DNA of 64,000 nucleotides, taken from Hymenobacter jeongseonensis (GTDB taxonomy: Bacteria > Bacteroidota > Bacteroidia > Cytophagales > Hymenobacteraceae). The stretch lies in assembly GCF_015694725.1 (NCBI RefSeq), contig NZ_JADQDQ010000001.1, positions 434,001 to 498,000 of the forward strand. Direction: 5' to 3'. Made by a program: the position numbers and the translations under genes. The notes under the pieces are model-generated. The model had not been told where the DNA came from, searched no databases, and saw nothing but the letters and a program-made list of their open reading frames with translations. Positions 43,408 through 52,700 of the stretch are shown here, in pieces. Every line of letters starts with the position of its first letter. Positions within the stretch are counted from its first letter, which is position 1.

Positions 43408-44070
43408 ATGTGTGGCCGCTACACTTTCATCGCCCCCGCGCCCGCGGTAGAGCAGCGCTTCGACGCCAAATTTGCCGAACCCGCGCCGACGACCTACAAC
43501 GCCGCGCCTTCGCAGCGCTTGCCCGTGATTACCAACGCCGCCCCCGGCCAGATTCAACTGCTGAGCTGGGGCCTCGTGCCCAGTTGGAGCAAAGACCCGG
43601 CCGGCGGCCCCAAGCCCATCAACGCCCGCGCCGAGACCTTGGCCGAAAAGCCTTCGTTTCGGCAACTACTGGGGCGGCGGCGCTGCCTGGTGCTGGCCGA
43701 TAGTTTCTACGAGTGGGAGGCCACGCCCGCTGGCAAGGTGCCGCACCGCATTCTGCTGCGCGACGAGCAGCCCTTTGCCTTTGCCGGCCTCTGGGACGAG
43801 TGGCTCGACCGCAGTACCGGCGAGCTAATGCCCACCTTCACCATCATCACCACAGAGCCCAATGCGCTGATGGCCAAGCTTCATAACCGCATGCCCGTCA
43901 TTCTGCCCACCCGCCGCGCCGAACAAGCCTGGCTGGACAATGACCTGGGCCTGGCCGCCCACCAGCACCTCCTAGTGCCTTACGATGCGGCCGCCATGCG
44001 AGAATACGTCATCAGCAAACGCGTGAACTCGCCCGCCAACAACGATGCCGAGGTATTAGCGGCAGCTTAG
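43408..44070 (+). CDS. yedK: SOS response-associated peptidase (HMCES/YedK-type)
   Basis: A 220-residue SRAP-domain protein that forms a covalent thiazolidine crosslink with abasic sites in single-stranded DNA to protect replication. The active residues are all present: Cys2 exposed after removal of Met (MCGRYTF), Asn72 (KPINARAET), Glu102 (DSFYEWE) and His159 (LHNRMPVIL). ATG 43408 is fixed by the need for Cys2. It stands alone, downstream of palindrome C. Confidence 0.95.
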   Translation: MCGRYTFIAPAPAVEQRFDAKFAEPAPTTYNAAPSQRLPVITNAAPGQIQLLSWGLVPSWSKDPAGGPKPINARAETLAEKPSFRQLLGRRRCLVLADSFYEWEATPAGKVPHRILLRDEQPFAFAGLWDEWLDRSTGELMPTFTIITTEPNALMAKLHNRMPVILPTRRAEQAWLDNDLGLAAHQHLLVPYDAAAMREYVISKRVNSPANNDAEVLAAA

Positions 44071-44085
44071 TGGGGCAGTTCATGT

Positions 44086-44092
44086 TACTTTG
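44086..44092 (+). promoter_or_regulatory. Promoter-like box abutting the 44098 gene
   Basis: TACTTTG, a one-base-short variant of TAnnTTTG, ends five nt before the ATG at 44098, the same geometry as at gpmI and nadC. Confidence 0.4.
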
Positions 44093-44097
44093 CCCGC

Positions 44098-44475
44098 ATG
44101 AATTGGCGTAACCCCTGGCTTTTGTTGCTTCTTATTTTAGTGCTGGCTGCGGCCGTGCAGCTCGACCTGCCGTGGTGGAGCCTGGCCGTGGTCGCGTTTG
44201 GCGTGGGCTTGCTGCTGGCTCCGTCGGGCTGGGTCGCTTTTGGGGCCGGTTTTGGAGGCGCTGGCCTGAGCTGGCTGCTACCCGCCGCGTGGCTGTCGTA
44301 TCAAAACGAGGGCCTCTTGGCCGGGCGGGTGGCGCAGCTGCTGCCGCTGGGGGGCTCGCCCGTGGCCTTGCTGCTGGTTACGGCTCTGGTTGCCGGCTTG
44401 GTTGGAGGAATGGCAGCTCTGGCCGGAACCTGGCTGCGCCAAGCCCTGCAACCGGCCCTGCAACGAAACCAATAA
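44098..44475 (+). CDS. Small hypothetical membrane protein
   Basis: This 125-residue protein has about four hydrophobic segments (LLLLLILVLAAAV, LAVVAFGVGLLL, VAFGAGFGGAGLSWLL and ALLLVTALVAGLVGGMAALAG) and a short basic C-terminus. No family is recognised. It follows the yedK-like gene by 27 bp but seems to have its own promoter-like box close to the start codon. Confidence 0.72.
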   Translation: MNWRNPWLLLLLILVLAAAVQLDLPWWSLAVVAFGVGLLLAPSGWVAFGAGFGGAGLSWLLPAAWLSYQNEGLLAGRVAQLLPLGGSPVALLLVTALVAGLVGGMAALAGTWLRQALQPALQRNQ

Positions 44476-44522
44476 CGGTTTGAGGCGCCAAAAAACGGAA
44501 TTGCCTTCTGACTTGGCGGCGG

Positions 44523-44717
44523 CTATTTGTACGTATACCAGTCCAGCACTTCCAGGCCGGCCGCGTCATCGGCGGCTTCCACTACTTCGTCGATGACGTA
44601 TTGCACTTCGGCTTCGCTCCAGCCCTCGTCTTCGGCGGCTTGCACCCATAGGTCGATGGCGGCGTAGCGGCCCGTGCCGGGGGGCAGGGCCCAGCGTACT
44701 TTTTTGCGGATATTCAT
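44523..44717 (-). CDS. Small acidic hypothetical protein
   Basis: A 64-residue cytosolic protein with a basic start (MNIRKKVRWALPPGTG) and an acidic helical rest (LWVQAAEDEGWSEAEVQYVI, then a DEVVEAADDAAG stretch). Codon use is like that of its neighbours, and it sits upstream of the rlpA-like gene's stop region. No family is recognised. Confidence 0.55.
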   Translation of the reverse strand: MNIRKKVRWALPPGTGRYAAIDLWVQAAEDEGWSEAEVQYVIDEVVEAADDAAGLEVLDWYTYK

Positions 44718-44759
44718 AAGAAGGGAAGTAAAAGCGGCTTGTTGAGTTAACTCGAATGG

Positions 44760-45221
44760 TTATTTAGCCGCCTTAAGCACGGTGACCACAACGGGCACAA
44801 CGCCCGCCTCGATGATGTCGAGCTGCACGGCGGCGCGGCGCGACACGTCCACGATGTAGCCCTTGGTGTGCGGCCCGCGGTCGGTCACGGTAACTTCCAC
44901 CGAACGGCCGTTGCGGGTGTTGGTCACCCGGATGAGGGTGCCAAAGGGAAGCGTATTGTGAGCGGCCGTCATTTCGCCCGGCCGGTAGATGGTGCCGCTG
45001 GCCGTGGCCCGGCCGGCAAACTTATTGGCGTAGTAGGAGCCCAGGCCTTTTTGGGTGGAGGCCCCTCGGGGAGCAGCAGTGCTTTTGCTGCGGCCGGGGG
45101 CGTCTTTGCTCACGCTCCGGCTGCTGCTGCACGAGGCCAGCAGTCCCATCACCAGCAGCGGCAGCAGCCAGGTGCGCCACCAGTAGCCGCGCAAAAAAGT
45201 GGCGTTCAGAGTCATTTCCAT
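44760..45221 (-). CDS. rlpA: RlpA-like septal ring lytic transglycosylase lipoprotein
   Basis: This 153-residue exported lipoprotein has a signal ending at Cys31 (LASC), a Ser/Arg/Lys linker, and a double-psi beta-barrel domain. That domain contains GLGSYYANKFAGRATASG, MTAAHNTLPFGT, RVTNTRNGRSVEVTVTDRGP and IVDVSRRAAVQL. This is the RlpA catalytic domain, which in other bacteria cleaves denuded peptidoglycan at the septum. There is no SPOR domain, so it is a short form. ATG 45221 is taken; 45215 is equally possible. The gene upstream on this strand is a GH25 muramidase. Confidence 0.9.
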   Translation of the reverse strand: MEMTLNATFLRGYWWRTWLLPLLVMGLLASCSSSRSVSKDAPGRSKSTAAPRGASTQKGLGSYYANKFAGRATASGTIYRPGEMTAAHNTLPFGTLIRVTNTRNGRSVEVTVTDRGPHTKGYIVDVSRRAAVQLDIIEAGVVPVVVTVLKAAK

Positions 45222-45329
45222 TGGCCTCAAAATTAGCAATAAACGCTGGCGACCGTCTTAACCTGCATTCTTGGGAAATTAGTTGGCAGCGCGTACACAG
45301 CCGCTGTGTGCCTGCAATGGCTCTGAAAA

Positions 45330-46220
45330 TCAACGGCTGGGGCTGGTTGGCTTTCCCTGTGGAACCTTGGCTGCCTTGGGCTGGCGGGCAGTGGCAGCGG
45401 GCACACGCAGGGCCTGCAAGGCTTTGAAGTTGCCCTGAAACACGTTAAAATCCACCACGCCGCGAATGCCCGGCACGTAGGCTTCGTCGGAATGCTGCCA
45501 AATTATCCACTTGTTGGCCGGCATGGATGGGCGTTCGACTTCGTAGTGGGCCAGCCAGAGCGGGTAGTCGTCGAAATGACCCGCCAGGTAGCGCTTGTAG
45601 TAGCTGTAGTTGGAATAGAGAATGGGCCGTACCCCGTAATGTGCCTCCATGAGGCGCAGCCAGCGCCCCACTTCGCGCCGCAGCACGGCCACGTCGTGAA
45701 AATTTGGCGCTTCGATGTCGAGCACTGGCGGCAAATCGCCGGGGCCGATGGGGACGGTGCGGGCAAATAGGTCGGCCTGTAGCTTGCCGTCGCGCTTGGG
45801 TTGGAAGTAGTGGTAAGCGCCGCAGAGCACGCCGGCCTTGCGGGCCTCGCGCCAGTTGCGCGCAAAGCGGGCATCGCGCATGGTGCCGCCTTCCGTCGCT
45901 TTTATGAACGCAAAACGGACGCCGTGGCGGGCCACTTCGGGCCAGTCGATGCGGCCCTGATAAGCCGACACGTCGATGCCGTGGACCGAATAACCCGCGA
46001 GCAGCGGCGTTTTTTCGCGGCCGGTCAGGCCGCCTTTGGTAAGCGTGGCCCAGGTGCGGCGGGCGTAGCGGTTCACCTGCACGCGGTGGCGCAGGTAGTA
46101 CGTCAGGCCCAGCACTAACCCGAGGAGCAGTAGCGCCAGCACGCCGCGCCGCCACTGCCGCCGGCGAACGGAGCGCGGGGCTGGTTTGGCTGGCTGACGG
46201 GTGAGGCGGGAAGCGGGCAT
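45330..46220 (-). CDS. GH25 muramidase (lysozyme-like)
   Basis: A 296-residue membrane-anchored enzyme: basic N-terminus, one membrane helix (about 27-42), then a GH25 barrel from ~80. Landmarks are GIDVSAYQG (Asp83), FAFIKATEG, GAYHYFQP, VLDIE (Asp168 and catalytic Glu170) and the C-terminal WQHSDEAYVPG with VVDFNVFQG. It would cleave the beta-1,4 bond in peptidoglycan. The tail (last ~30 residues) is Pro/Lys-rich. It is divergent from VF530, 98 bp apart. Confidence 0.92.
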   Translation of the reverse strand: MPASRLTRQPAKPAPRSVRRRQWRRGVLALLLLGLVLGLTYYLRHRVQVNRYARRTWATLTKGGLTGREKTPLLAGYSVHGIDVSAYQGRIDWPEVARHGVRFAFIKATEGGTMRDARFARNWREARKAGVLCGAYHYFQPKRDGKLQADLFARTVPIGPGDLPPVLDIEAPNFHDVAVLRREVGRWLRLMEAHYGVRPILYSNYSYYKRYLAGHFDDYPLWLAHYEVERPSMPANKWIIWQHSDEAYVPGIRGVVDFNVFQGNFKALQALRVPAATARQPKAAKVPQGKPTSPSR

Positions 46221-46318
46221 AAGGCGGACTGGCCCAAAAATAACGCCGGGCCCGGTCCCATCGTGCGTCGGGCCCGGTGTTTTCGCGAACTTTACACTTT
46301 CAGCTGCCTTTTCTCCCT

Positions 46319-46594
46319 ATGTCTTTCCTCCGCGCCGCCGATGCCCGCGACGAAGCCGGCCACCTCATTCGTGAGCTGCACGGCGTCACGCTCGCCCAAA
46401 TTCTCGAGTACCTCGTGGCCGCCTACGGCTGGCCCGAACTGGATGCCCGCCTGCGCATGAACTGCTTCGCCGAAAACCCGAGCATCAAGTCCAGCCTGAG
46501 TTTTTTGCGCCGCACGCCTTGGGCCCGCGCCAAGGTCGAAGAACTGTACATCAAGGCCCGTACCGCCGAGGTGCAGGGCCGTCCCCGCCCGTAG
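46319..46594 (+). CDS. VF530 family (DUF2132) DNA-binding-like protein
   Basis: A 91-residue helical protein matching VF530: LHGVTLAQILEYLVAAYGW, ELDARLRMNCFAENPS, then IKSSLSFLRRTPWARAKVE. It is a small domain found in many bacteria, proposed to bind DNA; the role is not established. The start ATG is fixed by the conserved N-terminus. It is 5 nt from the next gene, so they are probably co-transcribed. Confidence 0.9.
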   Translation: MSFLRAADARDEAGHLIRELHGVTLAQILEYLVAAYGWPELDARLRMNCFAENPSIKSSLSFLRRTPWARAKVEELYIKARTAEVQGRPRP

Positions 46595-46599
46595 CGCCC

Positions 46600-46923
46600 A
46601 TGGCTGACGTATCCGAGAAGTCTTCAAAACCGGCGCTGCTGGCGGGCTTGCTGCTGTTCGTGGCCTTCGAAACCGTGGCCTTTTACGGGCTGCAGTACCT
46701 CACGTCGGGCCTGGGCGAATCCAATCAATACCAGGAGGAAAACACCATTGTGAGCAATTGGGTGAAGACTATGGTGTTTTTTGTGGCGCACCTGGTGCTG
46801 GTGATTGCGGCCATGCTGGTGCTCAGCAACCAAATGCCGCGCCGCTACCGGGGCCAAGTCATGGGCTGGTTCTACCTGGCGCTGGTGATGAGTTTCGTGC
46901 TCATTATTCCGCTGTTTGGGTAG
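46600..46923 (+). CDS. Small three-helix membrane protein
   Basis: This 107-residue protein has a hydrophilic start (MADVSEKSSKP) and three hydrophobic segments (ALLAGLLLFVAFETVAFYGL, WVKTMVFFVAHLVLVIAAML and GWFYLALVMSFVLIIPLFG). No family is recognised. It starts 5 nt after VF530. A GC hairpin (ccaccgc/gcggtgg near 46940-46962) follows the stop but has no T run. Confidence 0.7.
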   Translation: MADVSEKSSKPALLAGLLLFVAFETVAFYGLQYLTSGLGESNQYQEENTIVSNWVKTMVFFVAHLVLVIAAMLVLSNQMPRRYRGQVMGWFYLALVMSFVLIIPLFG

Positions 46924-46987
46924 AGGCACAAAAACAAAACCACCGCTGTGGGCGGTGGCTCAAGAGTGAAATCCAAAGGGGGAAGCG

Positions 46988-47043
46988 GCCGGTCGGCCCC
47001 GGCGTTATTAATGGACTGCGGTGCCGGTCGGTCCCGGCGTTAT
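46988..47043. repeat. 21-bp direct repeat, two copies
   Basis: Copies at 46988-47008 and 47023-47043 (gccggtcggccccggcgttat) differ at one base. The spacer is 14 nt. Each copy holds an imperfect palindrome (gccggtc..). It lies between the small membrane protein gene and the Hsp20 gene; no gene or known element is recognised. Confidence 0.6.
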
Positions 47044-47087
47044 CAAACTAAATAATGGATAGGATTAGCGAGCAGAAACTTGCCGCA

Positions 47088-47471
47088 TTAGTTGTGGCGA
47101 ATGTCGATTTCGCGTTCCTGGTCGCTGGGATTTAAGAAGGGGATGCGCACGCGCAGCTCGTTGCCTTCGTGCACGGCATCGATGCGCGCGAGGTCAAGGT
47201 TGTTCGGCAGGTCGAGGGTTTGCACGAAAAGGGGCGCGGCCAGCGGGTCGTCGGGCTGGTGGCGGTACTCGCCAAACACAGTTAGTTTCTGTTGATTAAG
47301 CACCACGCGGAAGCTGTCGGCGGGCACGGTGGGCATGGCCACGCGCAGAATTACGCCTTTGGGACGCTGGTCGACGCGCAGCTGGGGCTGGGCCACGCCG
47401 CCGCCGATGGTGTTGAGCAAGTCAAGCTGCGGGGCAATGGTCCGGATGAATTTCGGGCTGATAAATTTCAT
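47088..47471 (-). CDS. Hsp20/alpha-crystallin family small heat shock protein
   Basis: This 127-residue protein carries an alpha-crystallin domain (about 30-127) of the usual form: PQLRVDQRPKGVILRVAMP, SFRVVLNQQKLTVFGEY and LDLPNNLDLARIDA, with the end NELRVRIPFLNP. It would be an ATP-independent holdase. The conserved A-x-x-x-n-G-v-L is weakened to VHEGNELRVRI, as in many Bacteroidota Hsp20. It is separated from the next gene to the right by 222 bp. Confidence 0.85.
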   Translation of the reverse strand: MKFISPKFIRTIAPQLDLLNTIGGGVAQPQLRVDQRPKGVILRVAMPTVPADSFRVVLNQQKLTVFGEYRHQPDDPLAAPLFVQTLDLPNNLDLARIDAVHEGNELRVRIPFLNPSDQEREIDIRHN

Positions 47472-47693
47472 GGCAGGGAGCCGGTTTAATGAGCGGCTTC
47501 GTTCCCTCTATGACAAATGATGTACCAATCTGAATCAAGTCCCAGTTCCGCTGAATATCAGCCGTATTGACGCGGTCTCTTGCCCGGTTTCGAGGCTTTC
47601 GGTCAGTGTGGCGCAAGCTCATTCTTACGGCCCCGGATTGCAGACGAAATGGCGCATGGCCGCCCGGTAGATGGCCCGCAGGCGGGAGCTTGA

Positions 47694-49553
47694 TTAAAAG
47701 CGGCTGGTCAGGCCAAAGTGGATTTTCGACGTCCTGATTTCAAATGCTTGGTCGCGGGAGCGCCCCACCGAATACACGAACTGAAACAGCCCGGCCGGCG
47801 TGCGGAAGCTGAGGCCCGCGCCCGTGCCGGTGGGCTGGTCGGCGTAGCGGTCGGCCACGATGTCGTGGCGCAGGTAGGCTTGGTCGGCAAACGCAAACAC
47901 GTAGGAATCCTCGCCGATGAATTGGCGGAATTCGGCCGTGGCCACCGCGTAAGAGCTGGTGTAAAACTGGTTTTCGTTGAAGCCCCGCAGCGAGTTCAGC
48001 CCGCCCAGCCGCAGCAAGTCGTTGGTGAACAGGCGCGGATTCACCAGGCCTTCGCCGCGCAGCCGCAGCATGAGCACGCCCGCCCGCTTCACCGGGAAGT
48101 AACGCTCGGCGCGCAGGCCAAACGTGTATTGGGTGGAGCGCAATTGCAGCCCGTTGTAGAGTTCGGGCAGCAGCTGCGAATTTCGGGTGATGTTCTTGGT
48201 GCCCACCGCGCCCTGGCTACTCACCAAGGTGCCGCGATGCGGAAAAAACAGGTCGTCGAGGCTATTGAACGCATAGCCCAGGCCGTAGGAATTGTACTGC
48301 GAATCCAGGTTCTGGGGCAGCACCGTGGTATCCTGCAAGACGTCGATAAACGAGCCGCGCTGCTCCGCAAAAAAGCTGATGCGCCCGGCGCGGATGGTGG
48401 GGTACGTCACTTGCAGCCGGGGCCGGATGGTGGTGAAATCGTTGGTCTGCTTGTAGAGATTGAACGTGCCCGAAACTTCCAACGGCGAGCCCAGGAAGTT
48501 GGGGTGCACGTACTGGATATCAAGCAGCTGGGAAAGCGCATCGGTTTTGCGCCATTGCAGGCCCACCTGCTTGCCGCCGCCTTTGATGTTGCGCAGGTTG
48601 ATGGTAACATCGCCGGTAAACTGCACGCCGGTTTTGTTGGCGTCGGCGTTGGGCAAAATTCCCACAATGGCGTCGAACTGGTTGGAGGCCCGGTCGTCGA
48701 GCAGCAGGTACACCCGCGCCGTGCCTTTGGCAAACCGGATTTCGGGTTCGGCGCGCAGGCGCAGGTAGGGCAACTGGCGCAGCTGCTGGGCCGCCGCCGC
48801 CACCCGCTGCTGGCTAAAAGGCTGGTTGGGGAAAATCTGCAGGTACTTGGTGAGGAAGCGCTTTTTGGTTTTGGTGTTGCCCACAATCTGCAGCGAATCG
48901 AACACCACAGCGGGCCCGCGTTTCAGCACCACCCGGCCCGCAATGTCTTGGTCGGTCAGCTGAATGGAATCCAAGCCCACGGTAGCAAAGGGAAAGCCCT
49001 GGTTTTCGGCTTCTACCAAAATTCGCTCCTGCAGTTTCGCCCAGTCGGCCGGTAAAAAAGGCGTTTGGCGAAACAGCTTTTCGCGGAAGCCAGCGCGCGT
49101 GAGCAGCCCATCGCCGAGGTTGCCGTTGCGCAGGTAGGCCCAGCGGAACGGCTGGCCCACGTAGAGGCGCACGCGCACCGTGTCGCGGCTCCAGCGCATT
49201 TCGTCGGCCGAGGCCGTGAGGTAGGCCGCGCCCTGCAGGGCCAGCACCAGCTCGCGCACCTCGCGCAGGGCGCTAAGGGAATCGGGCACGGTGGCCCGCA
49301 CTTTGTAGCGCCGCAGCACCGTCCGGTCGGCGGCTTCCGCATCGAAGAGCAGCATGCGTGGCCGGGCCAGCACCCGGCGCGGCGCGGGAGCCGGGGCCGG
49401 GCTCGCGGCGGGCGGCAGGGGTGGGGTAGCCAGGCCGGGCTGATTGGGCGCGTTGGGGTCCAGCGTGGGTGTTTGGGCGCGGGCCGCCCGAAGCCCGGCC
49501 AGTCCGGCCAGCAGCAACAGTCCCCAAAAGCACAGCAGAAACCGGGTAGTCAT
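47694..49553 (-). CDS. BamA/TamA-like Omp85 outer-membrane protein
   Basis: This 619-residue outer-membrane protein has a signal peptide (cleavage near ARAQ), a Pro-rich spacer, a POTRA-like stretch (about 130-245, with GPAVVFDSLQIVGNTKTKKR) and a C-terminal D15-type barrel. The barrel includes the Omp85 loop-6 motif LRGF (in LNSLRGFNENQ) and ends in Phe. Omp85 proteins insert or export other proteins. It is shorter than the standard BamA (about 800) and has few POTRA repeats, so it is more like a TamA or lineage-specific paralogue. Confidence 0.88.
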   Translation of the reverse strand: MTTRFLLCFWGLLLLAGLAGLRAARAQTPTLDPNAPNQPGLATPPLPPAASPAPAPAPRRVLARPRMLLFDAEAADRTVLRRYKVRATVPDSLSALREVRELVLALQGAAYLTASADEMRWSRDTVRVRLYVGQPFRWAYLRNGNLGDGLLTRAGFREKLFRQTPFLPADWAKLQERILVEAENQGFPFATVGLDSIQLTDQDIAGRVVLKRGPAVVFDSLQIVGNTKTKKRFLTKYLQIFPNQPFSQQRVAAAAQQLRQLPYLRLRAEPEIRFAKGTARVYLLLDDRASNQFDAIVGILPNADANKTGVQFTGDVTINLRNIKGGGKQVGLQWRKTDALSQLLDIQYVHPNFLGSPLEVSGTFNLYKQTNDFTTIRPRLQVTYPTIRAGRISFFAEQRGSFIDVLQDTTVLPQNLDSQYNSYGLGYAFNSLDDLFFPHRGTLVSSQGAVGTKNITRNSQLLPELYNGLQLRSTQYTFGLRAERYFPVKRAGVLMLRLRGEGLVNPRLFTNDLLRLGGLNSLRGFNENQFYTSSYAVATAEFRQFIGEDSYVFAFADQAYLRHDIVADRYADQPTGTGAGLSFRTPAGLFQFVYSVGRSRDQAFEIRTSKIHFGLTSRF

Positions 49554-49646
49554 TCGGAAGCCTTAACGCGAAAGGCGGCGTTTAATTTCCCGAAGATAAA
49601 CGCCGGGGTACAGCGTCCTGAAAACGACTCCCACCGCCAGAACTGA

Positions 49647-49678
49647 AAAAGTCCGCCCGGCTAACCGGGCGGACTTTT
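49647..49678 (-). terminator. Intrinsic terminator of the giant VCBS gene
   Basis: A 14-bp perfect stem aaaagtccgcccgg/ccgggcggactttt with loop ctaa lies 39 nt after the stop codon. Read on the minus strand it is followed by T's. The left side also carries an A run. Confidence 0.9.
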
Positions 49679-49716
49679 CCGCAATAACCAACAGCCGCTT
49701 GAAGCCGCTCAGGTAG

Positions 49717-52700
49717 TTATTGCAACACGACTTTGTAGCTCGCCGGGCCATTTTTCAGCTCCAGCCGGAGCGTGTATACGCCGGCCGGCAAGCGGGTGGC
49801 ATCCACCGTCAGCTCGCCGCTGGCCGAAAGCTGCCAGGGCTGCTCCAGCACCAGTTGCCCCACCGCGTTGTAGAGGCGGAGCGGAGCGCGGGCGGTAATG
49901 GGCCGCAGCTCGGCCGGTACGGCCACGGCGAAGCGGCCGGGCGCGGGGTTGGGATACAGCGTCACTTGCGGGCCGGTGGGCGTGACGGCCGTGGCGGCCA
50001 AGAGCAAGCCGTTGTTCAGCCGCTCGTCGATGTAGGCACTCACCCCGTTGAACTGGACCATGGTGAGGTCCAGGTCGCCGTCGCCGTCCACGTCGCCCAG
50101 CGTCGGTTGCGACGGGTTGCCGAACAACATCAGGCTGGCGGTGCGCGCAAAGCGGCCGGCGCCGTTGTTGAGCCGGACGTTGACGCTGGGGTAGGTGTAC
50201 ACGTCGTAGTTGCTCAGGGCCACTATGTCGAGGTCGCCGTCGTGGTCCACATCGCCCAGGGTCAGCTGCTTGAGGCCTTTGTCCACCGGCACCCGGGGGC
50301 CGGAGCTGGTGAATACGCCGGTGCCATTGTTGGTCATGGTGGTCACCCAGGAGTCGTGGGTTGCATCCAACATCCCGATGGTCAGGTCCAGGTCGCCGTC
50401 GCCGTCAATGTCAGCAAGAGCTAGGCTCGGGATGTAATCGGTGATTGGGATGGTGGTGCCCAGGGTGAGGATGTTGGTGCCAACGTTGAGCAGTATCCGG
50501 GCCCCATCGTCGTCGTTGGCCGTCACGGCGTCCAGGTCGCCATCGCCGTCCACATCGCCCAGCACCAGGTCCGTAATGGGGTAGTAGTAGCTGTAGTTTG
50601 GCGACGTGTAAATGAAGTTGGCCTGCCCGTCGTTCTCGGCGATGGTGACCAGCCCGGTGTTTGAGTTGTCGCCCACTACGATGTCGAGGTCGCCGTCGCC
50701 GTCCATGTCGCCCACGGCCAGCCGGTCGGCAATCAAGCCCACATAGCGCCCGGTGCCAAACGTCGCGTTGCCGTTGTTGAGGCACACGTTTACGCCCCGG
50801 CTACCCGCGCCTGCCACCACATCCAGGTCGCCGTCGGCGTCCACATCGGCCAGCACCAACTTGTTTATTCCGTATATGTTGGTCGTGATGGTGGCCCCGG
50901 CGCTGAATTGCCCCTGCCCGTTATTGAGCCGCACGCCAATCCGAGCCGGCGAATACGACTGTCCGAACTCAATGGCCGTGAGCATGTCCAAATCGCCATC
51001 GTTGTCCACGTCGCCCAGCACCAGGGAGGAGGCGTACTGGCCCATGGCCACGGTGGGGCCTGGCACAAACCCGCCGCGCCCGCTGCCGCCCGTGGCGGCC
51101 GTGAACTGATATACCTGCGGCCCCGCCAAGGCGCCGGTTGTGGACTGCATGGAGCGGGGCAAAGTCACGCTGACTTGCTCGCCGGGCGCGAAATCCTGAG
51201 CGGGGTCGAAGCTGAGGGAAGCCGTGCCGCCTCCGCTCATCACCCCCGCCCGCCGGCCCCGCAGCTGGTTGCCAAACACCCGCATGTTGCCCGCCGAAGC
51301 CGCCGTGATGGCCGTGGGAAAGGTGACGTTGATGGCCGCATTGCGGGCCACCGACGTGGCATTGGCGGTTGGGGTAAATTGCGTGGGCAGCACCTGCGGC
51401 GCCACCGTAAAGGCCGTGGCCGAAGTAGCCGTGCCGGTGGGAGTCGTCACCGAAATGGTTCCCGTAGTGGCTCCTGCGGGCACGTTCACGGTAATGCGTG
51501 TGGCCGAATTGACGACGAAGCCCGGCGCGTTGGTGCCGTTGAAGCGCACGGCCGTGGTCGTAATAAAGCCGATACTAAAACCGGTGCCGGTGATGCGCAC
51601 CGTGGTGCCCTCGGGGCCGGTGGCCGGGGTGAAGCCGCTGATGACCGGCACCGGCAGCGGGTTGTTGAAAAATATCGACAGATGCGGATACGTGGCCACC
51701 ACGTCGAGGTCGCCGTCGCCGTCCATGTCGCCCAGCGTGGGCCGGAAGGGTCGGTTGCTGGGAAAGGTTAAGTCCTGCAGCGCGGCGAAATTGGCTTGGC
51801 CGTTATTAATTAGTACTTGCCCCGAGTTGTAGTTAGAGCTGCTGAGTACCAGGTCCACGTCGCCGTCGGCATCCAAGTCGCCGGCGGTCAGGCTGTCGCC
51901 ACCCCGGCTGCTCCAGAAGCCGCCGGGAGCAAACACGCCGGCCCCGTTGTTCAGGGCCACGTTCACCCAGGCGCCGAAGCCGACGTTGCCCGTCGGGTCG
52001 CGCCAGCTTAGGCCCAGCGCGTCTAGGTCACCATCGCCGTCCACGTCGGCCAGCTCAAATGTTGAGCCAATATCCTGCGAGAACGGCAGGCGGGCCGTCG
52101 CTGAAAAATGGCCGTGGCCGTCGTTGAGTCGCACTTCGTTGTAGCCGCTGTAGGCCATCGCTAGGTCCAGGTCGCCGTCGCCATCCAGGTCGCCCACTCG
52201 CAGGGCCCCAACCGAAAGGTAACCGGCCGGGTACAGCACTTCGTTGGTAGTGCCGCTGAAATGACCGTTGCCGTCGTTGTAGCGCAGGCTGGTGCTGGAG
52301 GCAAACTCGCCGGCGTTTGCGGTGAGCAGGTCCTGGTCGCCGTCGCCGTCGAAGTCGGCCAGCGTTACCGCTTGCGGGTAGTCGCCCACGGGGGCATCCG
52401 GCGCCGCGGCAAACGTGCCCGTCCCGTTATTAACGAGCAGCTGCACCACGTTATCAGTGGAGTTGGTAACGGCGAGGTCGAGGTCGCCGTCGCCGTCCAC
52501 GTCGCCCAGCGCCACGGAGTTCAGGATGTCGCCCCCACTGCTCGTTAGCAGCGCAACACCGGTGGCGAAGGTGCCCGCCCCGGTGCTGCGCTGCAATATG
52601 ACCGTGGCGTTGTAGTCATCGATTTGGAGCACGTCGAGGTCGCCGTCGCCGTCCACGTCGCCCAGTGCGGTTTGTCGTCCGCCGTTCCGAATCGGGGTTG

